Notes: a model not told the origin generated them from the letters alone. 23,633 bases of DNA from JAJFTV01 sp964426355 (GCA_964426355.1 CAYRRA010000049.1:1-23633), one strand, 5' to 3'; counted from the stretch's first letter, positions 8,294-16,850 are shown. A program made the numbers and translations.

Positions 8294-9859
8294 TTAAAAA
8301 CAGACCTCCACTCTGGTTCCTTTCTCACTGCTCAAGACATTAATTATCGCATTGTGCTTGTCTGCAATGGCTTTTGCAATTGCTAACCCCAAGCCGCTCC
8401 CGGGTATTTTTCCGGTATTTCGCCCGCGGTGAAAACGAGAAAAGACAAATTCCTGGTCTGCTTGCGGTATTCCAATCCCCGTATCGCTGACCGAAAAGCA
8501 AACATGATGGTCGCGACGAAGGAGTGAGAGAACCACCTTGCCGCCGTTAGGCGTGAATTTGATGGCGTTTTCAACCAGGTTTTCAAACAGAATACCCAAT
8601 TGGTTGTAATTTCCATAGACTGATAAATCCGGCTCAAATGGTTCAACCACAAAATCAATCTCCTTCTGCTCTGCTTGCGATGCATAGGGCTCGATCACAT
8701 TCATCAAAACAGACTCCAGTTGAACATCTTCGAACAGGGCAATATCGGTCGAATCTTCAATCTTGGACAATTCAAGCAGTCCCTCCATCATCCTGTCAAA
8801 ACGATCAACCTGTTGCCTTGCCCCTTCCAGAAGCTCGGCTTGTTCAGAAGTAGTGCCATCCCTCAAGGAAAGTTCCAGATAGGTGCGTAATGCGGTTAGC
8901 GGCGTATGTAACTCATGTGCAGCATCTGCAACAAAACGTTTTAGCGTTTCCACTTTTGATTCCACCTGGTCTGCCATCTGGTTGAAATGAAAAGCCAGTT
9001 GTGAAAACTCCGCGATAGGATGCGGTGTAGCCCTGGCAGACAGGTTACCGGATGCCATCTCAGATGTGGTTTGAACCAATGATTGCAACGGAGAGCTGAT
9101 TTTACGACTGAACCACCAGCCAACCAGCGCAGCCAGTACTACAGACATCACACCAGCAATCCCCCAACCCATCGCCACATTTCGCATAATTTCCCGCCCA
9201 TAAGCAGGTCCATTCGAAAACTCTACAGCACCTACTGGTTCACCGTTTGCTGAATAGATCTGCTCACGATACTTCTGGTTGGAACGCTTCACATCCAATG
9301 GCAGAATACTTTCCATTTCTGCTTCCGATGCAATCGTATAAACCATCATCCCTGGTAAACCTTTACCAGAGTAAAAATCTAAAGCAAAGGGATCGTTGCT
9401 GTAAACCTGATATGTTGTCTGCCCGGCTATGCTTTTTGACGACAACTCGCTTTCCACCGACATGGCATATCCAGAATAGATGACCGTATCACTTTCAACT
9501 TCCCCTCCAACTTGCCGTAAAATCATGCGGACCCGGTCCTGCGGTCTCCCGGTATCAACCATCACATTTCCATCCACGTCCAACAGTTTGATCTGTGTAT
9601 CCGTCAGAAAAGCCAGGTTTTGCAAGACCATTGTCGTTGTCTCTTGAGGAATTTGGACATCACTGAATTGCTCCAGCATCTCTCCAACAGCCTGTGCGTT
9701 TTGCGCAAGGTAATCACGCTCCAGCCCGGCATAGAAGCGCGCCAGGATAATAAACATGATCATACCCAACAGGATTGCAGCCAGCAGGGCAATCCCGCCA
9801 TAACTGGTCGCAAGACGCCAACGAACACTCTCTTTCCAGTTTTTTTCCAATGATTTCAT
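8294..9859 (-). CDS. Membrane sensor histidine kinase
   Basis: This 521-residue protein has the classic layout. TM1 is at about 17-41, a roughly 185-residue extracytoplasmic sensor domain follows, TM2 is at about 228-250 (WGIAGVMSVVLAALVGWW), and a HAMP linker (SRKISSPLQSLVQTTSEMA) comes next. The dimerisation box is FVADAAHELHTPLTALRTYL, with the phospho-accepting His near residue 315. The ATPase domain has an N-box (ENLVENAIKFTPNGG), DTGIGIP, FSRFHRG and GSGLGLAIAKAI. The H-box reads HELHTPL where HELRTPL is usual; His in that slot is a mild change. GGAGGA precedes the ATG. The gene closes the exporter cluster, whose first gene is an OmpR-type regulator, so this is very probably its cognate kinase even though the two are 4 kb apart. 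The sensor domain shows no family I recognise. Confidence 0.93.
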   Translation of the reverse strand: MKSLEKNWKESVRWRLATSYGGIALLAAILLGMIMFIILARFYAGLERDYLAQNAQAVGEMLEQFSDVQIPQETTTMVLQNLAFLTDTQIKLLDVDGNVMVDTGRPQDRVRMILRQVGGEVESDTVIYSGYAMSVESELSSKSIAGQTTYQVYSNDPFALDFYSGKGLPGMMVYTIASEAEMESILPLDVKRSNQKYREQIYSANGEPVGAVEFSNGPAYGREIMRNVAMGWGIAGVMSVVLAALVGWWFSRKISSPLQSLVQTTSEMASGNLSARATPHPIAEFSQLAFHFNQMADQVESKVETLKRFVADAAHELHTPLTALRTYLELSLRDGTTSEQAELLEGARQQVDRFDRMMEGLLELSKIEDSTDIALFEDVQLESVLMNVIEPYASQAEQKEIDFVVEPFEPDLSVYGNYNQLGILFENLVENAIKFTPNGGKVVLSLLRRDHHVCFSVSDTGIGIPQADQEFVFSRFHRGRNTGKIPGSGLGLAIAKAIADKHNAIINVLSSEKGTRVEVCF

Positions 9860-9908
9860 TACTTCCTCCAGACAACCTGAATATTTCTGTTATTGGAAGG
9901 ACGAGGGT

Positions 9909-9935
9909 GCCGGGGTGATTTGCTCACACCCCGGC
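9909..9935. other. GC-rich hairpin between two cluster genes
   Basis: GCCGGGGTG (9909-9917) and CACCCCGGC (9927-9935) form a perfect 9-bp stem with a 9-nt loop. No T-run follows on the minus strand, so a standard terminator is unlikely. It lies between the anchored-protein gene and the histidine kinase gene and could lower kinase expression or stop RNA decay. Confidence 0.55.
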
Positions 9936-9979
9936 GTGTGCTTTAAGAATGCCCTGTTGTTTTTACGGGTCAGTCAATT

Positions 9980-10615
9980 CTACTGAATATTAAGGTTTGT
10001 GAACAGGATAAAATCTGCAATGATTCGGTCACCGCGCCGCTCTCCCCACACATTGAGGATGCTCCCCTCGGTGATCTCTGACACCTTACCTGGGGCAATC
10101 TCCTGTTGTATATCGGGGATTACCGGCATTTCATCGCCTCCAGAGGACACATTAATTTCGATGGCAGGGGTTACATCCTTATAGATTTGAGTATCAGGTC
10201 TCACAACCACCTCTAGCATCGGTCCATCGGTTTCTGCGCCAACAATCGTTTGGGACACCTCCACTTCCCCACCCAATGCCGACTCTGCGCCATCTGAAGA
10301 AACACCTTGCATAACCACCATTCCACCAGAGCCACCGTCCAAACCCATCGTATCGTTCATTGAAAACTCCTGGGCGAAAATCCCACCATCCTCGCCCACT
10401 TCCTTTACCATACCTGTCATTTCCGGGCTTCCTACCGGAAGCCCTTCAGCTTGTATGTAATTTCCCCCTTCAACATCGGATGACAGCCGGTGCTTCCCCA
10501 GCAGCTTACCACCCACCAGGGCAGCACCAGACAGCAAGAAGATTAATACGATCCCCAACACAATCCATATCGTCTTTGGTTTCTGTTTCTCCGGTAATTC
10601 AGTACTATTTTCCAT
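9980..10615 (-). CDS. Single-pass membrane protein of unknown function in exporter cluster
   Basis: This 211-residue protein has a short Lys/Pro-rich cytoplasmic start, one membrane helix (IWIVLGIVLIFLLSGAAL, about 16-33) and an extracytoplasmic remainder. The middle is rich in Gly, Met and Glu (for example GGSGGMVVMQG) and looks disordered. The C-terminus has predicted strands, RPDTQIYKDVTP and later GSILNVWGERRGDRIIADF. That pattern resembles small OB-like domains found in Chloroflexota exporter clusters; this likeness is from memory and not tested. GGAG lies six bases before the ATG. It follows the permease gene with a 26-bp gap and precedes the kinase gene, so it could be an accessory subunit of the pump or a modulator of the sensor. 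I do not recognise a named family. Confidence 0.8.
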   Translation of the reverse strand: MENSTELPEKQKPKTIWIVLGIVLIFLLSGAALVGGKLLGKHRLSSDVEGGNYIQAEGLPVGSPEMTGMVKEVGEDGGIFAQEFSMNDTMGLDGGSGGMVVMQGVSSDGAESALGGEVEVSQTIVGAETDGPMLEVVVRPDTQIYKDVTPAIEINVSSGGDEMPVIPDIQQEIAPGKVSEITEGSILNVWGERRGDRIIADFILFTNLNIQ

Positions 10616-10641
10616 TTTTCACTCCATTTTTCTTAGTTTAT

Positions 10642-11934
10642 TTATTCATATCGCAGCGCATTCACCGGTTCCATGCGGGCTGCCCGCATCGCCGGGTATA
10701 GCCCAAAAACAACTCCGGTAACCATCGCCAGCGCAAACGAGATGGGGATGCTTAGTGGTGCCAGCAAAGCCACTCCCTGGTTTAATCGAGCTGCCAGAGG
10801 GATAGATAGGATTCCTGCTGCAACACCGAACAACCCCCCAACTGCACTCAACAGAACAGCTTCAATCAGGAACTGGTTCAGAATATCTTTCTGACGAGCG
10901 CCTACCGCCTGCCGGATACCGATCTCACGCGTTCTCTCTGTAACATTTACCAGCATCACGTTCATGATGCCTATTCCACCCACCACCAGCGAGACCGCTG
11001 CCATCGCAATCAACAAAATTGAGAAGGTTTTTGCCGACTCCTGCCGCACGCCGAGAATATCCTTGCGTGTCATCAGGTCGAAATCATCAGCATAATTGCC
11101 CTCAGCATCCGGTTCAATCACATGTCGTTTACGCAAATAACTGGTCACCTGCGCCTTCGCCAGGTCTATCTTGCTTTCATCGCTCACCCTGGCTGTGATA
11201 TACACAGATGGATCATCCTGATGCAGCATGTTGATGGCAGTGCTGATGGGTAAATAAAAACCCTTGTTAGGTTGGCTTGTATAGCGTTCCTCTGCATCGA
11301 CAGTTTCCAGTTCACTCAACACCCCCACCACCAGGCAACGCTGCCGGTTGACCTGTACGGTTTGATCCAGCGGGTTATCTCCCTCAAACAAATCCAAAGC
11401 AGTCTGGTACCCCAGCAGACAGACTTCTGCGCCTGATAGTACCTCTGCCGGGGTAAAAAATCGTCCCTGCGATAAGAATGCTTCTATTGTGAGTGTTTTA
11501 CCTTCCTGCCAGCCAACGGGCTGCACCTTTGCTTCGGCGATGATCGTCTCCAGCACATCAGCGGTCACCCCCATCACGTTCATGTCCAACACATTGCGGC
11601 TAAATCGGATTTTCGCATGCCCGCCCACTTGCATTTCCACTCGTTCCACCATGGGGATCTCAACCGGCATCAAGAGACCATCTTCATAAGTGAGCGGTTT
11701 GCCAACGAGCTGCATGCTTCCATCCTTATATTTCTGACGCTGATTGATTTGGATGGTATCTGCACCCAGGAATTTGAAACTGTTCTCAACCGCTGCCCGC
11801 GCACCGTTGCCCAATGCCAGGACGGTGATGACCGATGCAGTTCCGATGATGATCCCCAGCGTGGTCAACGCAGAACGCAGCCGGTTGGAAGCAATTCCGA
11901 GGATTGCTGTTCGCAAGATTCGCTTCCAGGTCAT
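10642..11934 (-). CDS. MacB-like ABC transporter permease (FtsX family)
   Basis: The 430-residue product starts with MTWKRILRTAILGIASNRLR and a first membrane helix containing LTTLGIIIGTASVITVLAL, the standard MacB start. A large extracytoplasmic domain of about 230 residues follows. Three membrane helices then make the FtsX domain (from FSILLIAMAAVSLVVGGIGI, with REIGIRQAVGA in the connecting loop), ending in PVNALRYE. MacB-type permeases do not pass substrate through a channel but move by mechanotransmission, driving lipoprotein, peptide or drug export. In E. coli MacB the ATPase is fused; here it is the separate upstream gene, overlapping this one by 4 bp (11931-11934). The substrate is unknown. 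Confidence 0.93.
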   Translation of the reverse strand: MTWKRILRTAILGIASNRLRSALTTLGIIIGTASVITVLALGNGARAAVENSFKFLGADTIQINQRQKYKDGSMQLVGKPLTYEDGLLMPVEIPMVERVEMQVGGHAKIRFSRNVLDMNVMGVTADVLETIIAEAKVQPVGWQEGKTLTIEAFLSQGRFFTPAEVLSGAEVCLLGYQTALDLFEGDNPLDQTVQVNRQRCLVVGVLSELETVDAEERYTSQPNKGFYLPISTAINMLHQDDPSVYITARVSDESKIDLAKAQVTSYLRKRHVIEPDAEGNYADDFDLMTRKDILGVRQESAKTFSILLIAMAAVSLVVGGIGIMNVMLVNVTERTREIGIRQAVGARQKDILNQFLIEAVLLSAVGGLFGVAAGILSIPLAARLNQGVALLAPLSIPISFALAMVTGVVFGLYPAMRAARMEPVNALRYE

Positions 11935-12626
11935 ATTCGCCTCCGGTCAGAAACAATCTCACCATCCTGCATCCGGATGACTCGTTGGGCATATTCTGCA
12001 ATCGCAGGGTCGTGTGTTACCAGCAGAATTGTGCTGCCTGAAAGGTGCAACTGACAGAACAATTCCATGATCTGCCTTCCCGTGGAGCTGTCCAGGTTGC
12101 CGGTAGGCTCATCTGCCAGGATGATGGCTGGTTGGGTGACCAATGCGCGCGCAATTGCCACTCTCTGCTTTTCACCGCCGGACATCTCGGAGGGATTATG
12201 CCTGGCTCGACCACTCAGCCCCACCATCTCCAATGCATTCAAAGCCATCACCCCCATGTTTTTCACCCTGCCCTGGTACTGCAACGGCAACAAAACATTT
12301 TCTGCGGCGCTGTACCGAGGAACCAGGTTGTAATTTTGAAAGACAAAACCAATGCGCCGGTTGCGGATGACCGCTTTTTGATCCCTGCTCATGCGGCTCA
12401 CCTCTTGCCCTTCAAAGAGATAGCTTCCTGAGGTAGCCATATCCAGGCAGCCCAGCAGGGATAACAGCGTAGATTTTCCGCTTCCCGAACTGCCCATCAA
12501 TACGACAAATTCATTCCTGCACACGGTGAGGTCTACAGACCGCACTGCATGAATTTCGTATTTCCCCATCGTAAAAATTCTCACAAGCTGTTTCGTCTCA
12601 AGCACTGCTGCTGTCTCTGCGCTCAT
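11931..12626 (-). CDS. ABC transporter ATP-binding protein (MacB/LolD type)
   Basis: This 231-residue protein is a single nucleotide-binding domain. It has Walker A GSSGSGKST (45-53), a Q-loop in FVFQNYNLVPRYSAAENVLL, signature MSGGEKQRVAIARAL, Walker B IILADEPTGNLDS and H-loop LLVTHDPAIAEYAQRV. The Asn-Leu-Val-Pro segment after the Q-loop is typical of the MacB/LolD/FtsE group that partners with FtsX-type permeases. Start and stop overlap by 4 bp with the upstream adaptor and downstream permease genes, so the three are translated in a chain. It should power the exporter from the cytoplasmic face. All catalytic motifs look intact. Confidence 0.96.
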   Translation of the reverse strand: MSAETAAVLETKQLVRIFTMGKYEIHAVRSVDLTVCRNEFVVLMGSSGSGKSTLLSLLGCLDMATSGSYLFEGQEVSRMSRDQKAVIRNRRIGFVFQNYNLVPRYSAAENVLLPLQYQGRVKNMGVMALNALEMVGLSGRARHNPSEMSGGEKQRVAIARALVTQPAIILADEPTGNLDSSTGRQIMELFCQLHLSGSTILLVTHDPAIAEYAQRVIRMQDGEIVSDRRRI

Positions 12627-13975
12627 CGGCTGACCACCTGCTCGCCCGGTTCAAGACCGCTGAGAATTTCAACAAAAACATCCCCACGCAGCCCAATGAC
12701 AATCTCGCGTTCTTCAGCATGGTTGTTTTTCCAGACTTTTACCGAAACCTCGTTGCTCGACCCAAAACGTGCTGCTGCGCGAGGCAAGCGTACCACATCG
12801 GTTTTCTTCTCCAGTATGATGGAAGAATCCACTGTCATCCCATCTACCAACCCGGTCGGCACATCGTCCAACCGGATGTATACGTTGTACACCGGGCGTT
12901 CAGAAGAGAGCCGCTTGGGTACAATACGGTCAACCTGTCCGGTAATCACATAATCAGGAAGTGCTTCAACAAAAAGCTCTACAACTTGCCCTGCAGCGAT
13001 TAATGGGTAATCTTCTTCCAATACCGAGATCACCGCTTCAAGCGCAGAAGGATTTGACATGAGAAACAATTTTCCGCCTTCAGAAGCCATCGAACCAGGT
13101 CTTGTTTCTACAGAAAGGATTACACCGTCCATCGGAGCACAAAACTCGACAGCATCCAACTGGCGTTGGGCTTTCTCCACGTCTAACTCAGCCTGTTCCA
13201 GCTTCCACAATGCTTCTGCCAGATCGGCAGCATCCGGACCATCCGATAATGCAGCATGCTTTTCCTCGGCTGCGTCCAGGGCACTTTGCGCAAGTGTGAT
13301 ATCGGCATCGGCAGCGCTCAGTTCGCTTTCGCTGCGCGGAGAAGTGCAATATGCATAGTTGGCATACGCAGTGTCGCGTTGACTCTGGATACTGCCAAGC
13401 AATTGCTTAGACACCCCCATTGCATCCAGCTCACTCAGCGAATTTTTGGCTTCCTGATACTCCGAATAATAGGAATCGATGATGTCCTGGCTGCAGCGCG
13501 GGTATTTCATCTGTTCGCGCCTGTTTTTGGCTTCTTCAAGCGCTTTTTCTGCTGCAAACACATCCAGAATGGCTTGTGCCTGGTCTTGCTCCAGGTTGTC
13601 AAAAAGTGCTTGCTTCTCATTCTGAGCCTGGATTAAGGCAAATTCTGCTCTAGCCAGGTTGGCTTGATATTGCGCTTTTTCCCCAAAACGCAGCAATACA
13701 TCGCCTTTTTTCACTGCATCACCCGCCCTTACATACACTTCCTCCACCAGCCCGTTGAGCGGAGAAACAATATCGATCTCACTGGTGTTCACCAGAATAC
13801 CCGGTGCGATGATGCTTTTGATCACATCCCCCCGGCTCGCCTCGATGGTCGGAGGGGAAGTAGCAGCCTGGGCTGTATTCTTCTCCTCCGGCTGGCTGTG
13901 AAACCCCCAATAACCCGCTCCCCCCATTAATATCACTCCACACAAAACCAGACCTGTTATCCATCTGCGTTTCAT
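12623..13975 (-). CDS. Membrane fusion (periplasmic adaptor) protein, MacA/HlyD family
   Basis: I place the start at the ATG at 13975 (450 residues), preceded by GGGAGG (13986-13991). The longer frame begins with TTG at 13993 and runs through that ribosome site. A membrane anchor comes first (WITGLVLCGVILMGGAGYWG), then a barrel-sandwich half with GLVEEVYVRAGDAVKKGDVL. A long coiled coil of roughly 150 residues follows, containing Ala/Gln/Glu-rich heptads and three Cys. The return half of the lipoyl domain (APMDGVILSVETRPG), a beta-barrel and a last domain ending GLEPGEQVVSR complete the MacA/HlyD order. It links the ABC pump to the outside of the membrane. If the host has no outer membrane, as is thought for most Chloroflexota, it would act as an extracytoplasmic scaffold instead of reaching a TolC. 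Confidence 0.92.
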   Translation of the reverse strand: MKRRWITGLVLCGVILMGGAGYWGFHSQPEEKNTAQAATSPPTIEASRGDVIKSIIAPGILVNTSEIDIVSPLNGLVEEVYVRAGDAVKKGDVLLRFGEKAQYQANLARAEFALIQAQNEKQALFDNLEQDQAQAILDVFAAEKALEEAKNRREQMKYPRCSQDIIDSYYSEYQEAKNSLSELDAMGVSKQLLGSIQSQRDTAYANYAYCTSPRSESELSAADADITLAQSALDAAEEKHAALSDGPDAADLAEALWKLEQAELDVEKAQRQLDAVEFCAPMDGVILSVETRPGSMASEGGKLFLMSNPSALEAVISVLEEDYPLIAAGQVVELFVEALPDYVITGQVDRIVPKRLSSERPVYNVYIRLDDVPTGLVDGMTVDSSIILEKKTDVVRLPRAAARFGSSNEVSVKVWKNNHAEEREIVIGLRGDVFVEILSGLEPGEQVVSR

Positions 13976-14033
13976 ATTTATTACACCTCCCAAATGGTAT
14001 AGAGAAAGTGTAAACGCCTGAGATTACACCCAG

Positions 14034-14049
14034 GTTTCAATGAGTTTCA
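14034..14049 (-). promoter_or_regulatory. Direct repeat, possible OmpR-type operator before the adaptor gene
   Basis: On the minus strand TGAAAC occurs twice exactly 10 bp apart (plus-strand GTTTCA at 14034-14039 and 14044-14049). OmpR-family regulators bind such tandem half-sites on one face of the helix. It lies 59 bp upstream of the adaptor start and downstream of the regulator gene. A weak -10-like TACACT (plus AGTGTA, 14007-14012) follows it. Binding is inferred. Confidence 0.4.
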
Positions 14050-14085
14050 GGTTTTGTAATGCAGAATACAAAAAGGGAGTTTTTA

Positions 14086-14787
14086 TTACTTCTTCAGCCT
14101 GTATCCCATGCCCGGCACAGTCAGCAGGATATTCGGCTTTCCAGGATCATCTTCAATCTTCTCACGTAGACGACGGATATTCACATTGACAGTGCGCTCA
14201 TCCATATACTCACATTCCTGTCCCCATACCGCTTCGATCAAACGTGCACGGCTCACGGCTTGCTCTGGGTGCTGCGCCATGTATTGCAAGATGCGAAATT
14301 CTGTGGGTGTCAACCGGATCAGGTGGTTTCCACGCCAGGCTTCCCCCTTGCTAAGGTCAATCACCAGGTCCTTGATGTACAAAACACCAGCTTGAGAAGA
14401 AGACAATTCGCCATACGCGCGCCGCAAGAGAGCCCGCACGCGAGATGTCAGCTCACGGATGCTAAAAGGCTTGGTCATGTAGTCATCTGCGCCAATCTCA
14501 AGCCCAAGCACTTTATCGACCTCATCACCTCTCACAGAAAGGATAAGAATCGGTTGGGTCATTTTAAGCGCGCGCATCTTTTTGCACACGTCAAAACCGG
14601 AGATATCCGGAAGGCGTACATCCAAGATCACCAGGTCAGGATGATTTGCTCCCGCGTACTCAATTCCGCTGAAACCATCATCTTTCCATGTGACCTTGAA
14701 GCCTTCTTTTTCCAAACCCTTCACCAGGCTGTTGGCGATGGCAAGGTCATCTTCAATCAGCAATATTTTTAGATGATGTTCGACCAT
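14086..14787 (-). CDS. OmpR-family response regulator
   Basis: The 233-residue protein has a receiver domain with acidic pair Asp13/Asp14, phospho-acceptor Asp56 in VILDVRLPD, Ser84 and Lys106 in YMTKPF. A winged-helix DNA-binding domain follows (LTPTEFRILQYMAQHP, then RTVNVNIRRLREKIEDDP and GMGYRLKK). It should be phosphorylated by the histidine kinase at the end of the same cluster and act on promoters in front of the exporter genes and possibly its own. No Shine-Dalgarno sequence precedes the ATG. A near-consensus promoter ends only eight bases before it, so the message is probably leaderless. All phosphotransfer residues are present. Confidence 0.95.
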   Translation of the reverse strand: MVEHHLKILLIEDDLAIANSLVKGLEKEGFKVTWKDDGFSGIEYAGANHPDLVILDVRLPDISGFDVCKKMRALKMTQPILILSVRGDEVDKVLGLEIGADDYMTKPFSIRELTSRVRALLRRAYGELSSSQAGVLYIKDLVIDLSKGEAWRGNHLIRLTPTEFRILQYMAQHPEQAVSRARLIEAVWGQECEYMDERTVNVNIRRLREKIEDDPGKPNILLTVPGMGYRLKK

Positions 14788-14795
14788 GATAACAA

Positions 14796-14825
14796 ATTAT
14801 AAATCGAACCGGGCGATTGTGTTAA
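14796..14825 (-). promoter_or_regulatory. Sigma-70-type promoter giving a near-leaderless transcript
   Basis: Read on the minus strand, TTAACA (plus 14820-14825) is a 5/6 match to the -35 box. After an 18-bp spacer comes TATAAT (plus 14796-14801), a perfect -10 box. Only eight bases lie between the -10 box and the ATG of the response regulator (14785-14787), so transcription should start at or within a base or two of the start codon. Confidence 0.75.
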
Positions 14826-14852
14826 TTTGTTACCCACCAAACCGAAGTGAAG

Positions 14853-15359
14853 TTAAAAGTGGCTTTCAAGGCTCCTTGCCCAGGCGCGAATTTCTTCCCA
14901 ATTGCGCCAATCGCCTTCAGCCAGTTTTCCTTCCTTATCCCGTGAAAACATCATTCGCATAATCCCTGGCAGCTTGCTGTAGTCCATTTTCCCGCCGAAC
15001 ATGGCAATGCTGACGGGGGCAAATAACGCCTTGATGGGCGCCAAAAAACCTTCTGCGGTAGCGCGGTTCTCCGGAGTATCCTCCTGCATGGCAAGACCAA
15101 CGCTAAACAAAGCCGCAGGAATTCTTCCAAGCTGCGTTTTAAATTTCTTCACAAAACGTGTCCCTTCAGCGATGGGTTTACCAATGCGGATGGCAGTGCC
15201 GAAAACCACACCTGCATACCCATCCAGTTTGTTCACTTTCCCAGCAGGCACTAAATCCACTTCGTACCCCATGCTTTTCAGTTCATCTGCCACAGCCTTA
15301 GCCACTTCAGTGGTCGACCCGGCTTTGCTCGCGTATGCAACCAACAGTTTTTTTGTCAT
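14853..15359 (-). CDS. Flavodoxin-domain protein, HemG/flavodoxin_5-like
   Basis: The ATG at 15359 follows GGAGAG (plus 15367-15372) by seven bases and gives 168 residues; an ATG at 15374 sits before that site and is rejected. The N-terminus KKLLVAYASKAGSTTEVAKA is the flavodoxin phosphate-binding loop (SKAGSTTE) for FMN. Then come VVFGTAIRIGKPIAEG and PAALFSVGLAM, and the end has WRNWEEIRAWARSL. This pattern fits the flavodoxin_5 group that includes protoporphyrinogen oxidase HemG. In this group the protein moves electrons or oxidises protoporphyrinogen IX. No haem genes are nearby, so the role stays open. It is cytosolic. It lies downstream of the amidohydrolase gene on the same strand with a 120-bp gap. 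Confidence 0.87.
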   Translation of the reverse strand: MTKKLLVAYASKAGSTTEVAKAVADELKSMGYEVDLVPAGKVNKLDGYAGVVFGTAIRIGKPIAEGTRFVKKFKTQLGRIPAALFSVGLAMQEDTPENRATAEGFLAPIKALFAPVSIAMFGGKMDYSKLPGIMRMMFSRDKEGKLAEGDWRNWEEIRAWARSLESHF

Positions 15360-15479
15360 CGTACATCTCTCCATCCATCCAAAATTTCAGTCTAAAATGA
15401 AAACACGCATGAATATATACGTGGCAATCGGGTTTTCGTTGCAGGCTTAATGACCCGATTTTATCACAGACAGTTTTTG

Positions 15480-16850
15480 TCAATCTTGTATGTTAAAGCG
15501 CTCCGGCAAGTGAATACCCGCCCGTTCAGCTAACACAGCCGCGCGCAAACGCGCTTCGGCAAGCACACTGTTCTCATCCACCGTCAAAATACGGTGGTTC
15601 AGCATTAACCAGCGCCCATCCACCATTACACTCTGCACATTATCTGCCCGCAACGAAGATACCATGTTGGCGACCGGGTCATGCATCGGCAACATGGTTG
15701 CGCTGTTGGGATCAATCACAATTAAATCGGCTTTCTTTCCAACCTCCAGCGAACCAATTTCATCTTCGCTGAGCAGTGCCCGCGCTCCATCGCAGGTGAC
15801 CATCTCCAGCACAGCCTCGGCTGGCATGACGGTCGGGTCGAGCAGGCGTCCTTTGTGGATCAGTGATGCCAGCCACATTTCATCAATCAGCGTCATCCGG
15901 TTATTTGTTGGTGCACCATCGCTCCCCAGTCCAACGCAAATACCAGCACTGCGCATCTCTGGGATACGCGCGAAACCCAGTACCCGCATGGCTGCCCCCG
16001 GATTATGAGAGACTTTTACATCATGTTCAGCAAACATCTCAATTTCCTCATTGGTCAACCATACGGTATGCACCGCAAGAAAGTTTTTATCCAATACACC
16101 CAATCGATTCAGATGCGAAACCGTGCTGGCTCCGCGCGTTTGCCGGGCATATTCATTCTCCTCTTTCACTTCTGCCACATGCATGTGTACCCCCACACCG
16201 TAGCGATCAGCCTGTTCTTTCGTCTGCAAGATGAGATCGTCTGAATTGTTAAAAATGGTTCGCAACCCTAACCACACCTGAATACGATCATCAGCCTTGC
16301 CGTGCCAGCGCTCATAGTGCCTTATTTGCTCCTCCAGCAACTGTTTTGTATCCTTGCGCCAACCAGCAGGAAGCCCCTCCCCCATATCCATACAGGATTG
16401 TGTCAACCTGGCACGCAGACCCAATTCACTCACTGCCCTGCCCATCCCATCCAGGTGTTGTCCCCCGGCTTCAGCAAAACAGGTTACCCCGGATCGAATT
16501 TGCTCGATTCCACACAATAGCGAACTGACATAACTATCTTCCTCGGTCATATTGCTTTCATAAAGCCAGATACGATCCCGCAGCCAGGTCAACAAATCAA
16601 CATCATCCGCAAGACCGCGTGCCAGTTGCTGAGACTGATGCACGTGGGTGTTAATCAGACCCGGCAGCACCCAGCACCCTTTCAGGTCATACATCATCGT
16701 TTCAGCATCTGCAAGTAAACCAACTTTCTCAACCGAGCCAATGGCACGAATCACCCCCTCCTCAACATAAATCGCGCCATTTTTATACATCCGGCGCTGA
16801 CCATCCATACAGATGATGCCAGCATTAAAAAGGAAGTGCTTCGAGCTCAT
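15480..16850 (-). CDS. ATZ/TRZ-type amidohydrolase (metal-dependent deaminase)
   Basis: I use the ATG at 16850, after GGAGG (plus 16856-16860), giving 456 residues; the ATG at 16871 lies upstream of that site. The motif VLPGLINTHVHQS holds the metal ligands His69 and His71. Later GVHMHVAEVKEENE and AVHTVWL supply further His ligands, and GLGSDGAPTNN supplies the catalytic Asp. The C-terminal strand KKADLIVIDPNS rebuilds the composite beta domain. This is the order of the amidohydrolase group with TrzN, AtzB, 8-oxoguanine deaminase and MTA/SAH deaminase, which hydrolyse C-N bonds on heterocycles or amines using Zn or Fe. Specificity cannot be assigned by eye. It is divergent to the aminotransferase cluster across a shared 346-bp region, so a metabolic link is plausible. 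No signal peptide is seen. Confidence 0.9.
   Translation of the reverse strand: MSSKHFLFNAGIICMDGQRRMYKNGAIYVEEGVIRAIGSVEKVGLLADAETMMYDLKGCWVLPGLINTHVHQSQQLARGLADDVDLLTWLRDRIWLYESNMTEEDSYVSSLLCGIEQIRSGVTCFAEAGGQHLDGMGRAVSELGLRARLTQSCMDMGEGLPAGWRKDTKQLLEEQIRHYERWHGKADDRIQVWLGLRTIFNNSDDLILQTKEQADRYGVGVHMHVAEVKEENEYARQTRGASTVSHLNRLGVLDKNFLAVHTVWLTNEEIEMFAEHDVKVSHNPGAAMRVLGFARIPEMRSAGICVGLGSDGAPTNNRMTLIDEMWLASLIHKGRLLDPTVMPAEAVLEMVTCDGARALLSEDEIGSLEVGKKADLIVIDPNSATMLPMHDPVANMVSSLRADNVQSVMVDGRWLMLNHRILTVDENSVLAEARLRAAVLAERAGIHLPERFNIQD

Noticed and set aside
11617..12054. 145-residue plus-strand open frame across the permease-ATPase junction
   Set aside because: Antisense to two well-supported genes that overlap by 4 bp.
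14260..14772. 170-residue plus-strand open frame
   Set aside because: It lies wholly antisense to the response regulator, whose motifs are complete; no ribosome site or family signal.
15458..15483. Minus-strand TTGACA and TAAAAT before the flavodoxin gene
   Set aside because: The spacer is only 14 bp, too short for a normal sigma-70 promoter; noted as a weak candidate only.
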